Positions 63,297-64,000 of a stretch of 64,000 bases of DNA are shown here, in pieces. How positions within the stretch are numbered: position 1 is the stretch's first letter; each line of letters opens with the position of its first letter. The position numbers and the translations under genes are program-made. The stretch lies in the NCBI GenBank assembly GCA_023079485.1, contig CM041092.1, forward strand, positions 5,828,627 to 5,892,626. The letters run 5' to 3'. Origin of the DNA: Archilochus colubris. Taxonomy: Eukaryota > Chordata > Aves > Apodiformes > Trochilidae. The notes under the pieces were generated by a model. The model saw only the letters and a program-made list of their open reading frames with translations. It searched no databases and was not told the DNA's origin.

Positions 63297-64000
63297 TCTT
63301 TATTTTTATGAGAGCCTGCCTGGTGGTTACTCCATTCAACTGCAGCTTCCCACCCTTCTCAGGGGTGTTTTGAGAGTGGCATGGATTTAAGGGTTTAAAC
63401 ACAGGTGACAACAGCATTGCTTGGAATGAGCAGGAATACTTATAACACAACATGTTGGCCTTTGGGTGGATAAGTGGTTCATAAAATTCAGTGCAGCATA
63501 ATGTGAAGCAATGCAGCCAGTTACTAAAAGAATAAGCATGAAGATTGCAGTCTAAATAGGAACACAACAAGGAATTCATATTAAGAAAAGAACCTAGAAG
63601 GGGCTGTAGATAATAGAATAAACCATTAGCACTATTTCCTGGCACCAATAACAAAAATGAAAAAGGGAAAACAAGTTTCTGAACTATAGCTCTAGCAGGG
63701 TGTCCTATAAAGTGTCAGAAATTCTTCTGACAGGTTACTCACTGGAGAAGAGCACCAGATCTCAGTTTTAGCCCCTTCATTACAGGCAGATATTGAAAAG
63801 GTGTGGCAGGAGGCAATCCAAGATGATTTAGTAACCAAGACATGACTTAAGAAGAAAGTCCAGGCATGTTTCTCCTCTGTAGCTAAATAAAGGGAGATTT
63901 AAGGAGAATTATTACCCAAGTGTGTAAGATCCTGAAGAAGTAGAAATGGAACACTGTTAAAATAGAGTTGTTTAGATATAAACCTAAACCAGGAGATCTT

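Larger units (their letters stand above)
59603..64000. other. Intergenic stretch, no gene seen
   Basis: This stretch contains copy 2 of the 38-bp repeat (60,327-60,364) and a candidate exon-like segment at 61,155-61,258 that I could not assign. A T/G-rich tract with (TTTG)n lies at about 63,230-63,296. No HNMT coding sequence was recognised on either strand. Confidence 0.55.

Noticed and set aside
21006..64000. HNMT coding exons expected beyond SPOPL from vertebrate gene order
   Set aside because: I looked for its methyltransferase motifs on both strands and saw none. The gene is probably farther right.

Overview
The window reads as a stretch of bird genome. Its interspersed repeats are almost all CR1 LINE fragments with the characteristic avian 3' end (ATTCTATGAT-type octamers). 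Introns are long, there is one compact CpG island, and no bacterial gene organisation is present. Keto-rich (G/T) low-complexity tracts recur. Which bird cannot be read off directly. Gene order knowledge would place the locus on the chicken chromosome 7 equivalent, but that is inference.

The only protein-coding gene I can support is SPOPL, on the minus strand and cut off by the left edge. Three consecutive exons are readable: 2863-2729 (5'UTR plus start codon), 2564-2443 and 2129-1978. All have consensus splice sites and matching phases, and together they encode residues 1-117 of the protein (N-terminal segment and most of the MATH substrate-binding domain). Residues match SPOPL rather than its paralogue SPOP. 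The remaining exons lie left of base 1. The promoter is the CpG island at about 19,380-20,110, where a good minus-strand splice donor (19,735/19,734) marks the probable end of a noncoding first exon. Intron 1 is then about 16.9 kb.

Immediately upstream of the promoter lies a 15-copy, exactly 20-bp-period, C-rich/G-rich minisatellite (20,101-20,400). A CR1 insertion follows (20,532-21,005).

From about 21 kb to 64 kb I find no exon of a known gene, so I treat this as intergenic. It holds CR1 3'-end copies of at least three subfamilies in both orientations, and a 5'/internal CR1 piece carrying the SGNH-esterase part of ORF1 plus the start of ORF2 (56,882-57,480). It also holds a 202-bp near-perfect foldback hairpin (30,558-30,759), a 158-nt run made only of G and T (43,128-43,285), homopolymer tracts and small tandem duplications. 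HNMT is expected next beyond SPOPL's 5' side from vertebrate gene order, but none of its coding sequence was recognised here.

I see no CRISPR array, tRNA/rRNA gene, complete retrovirus or convincing new multi-gene system. The most noteworthy structures are the foldback, the pure G/T tract, the promoter-proximal minisatellite and the CR1 fragment that lacks its 3' end.
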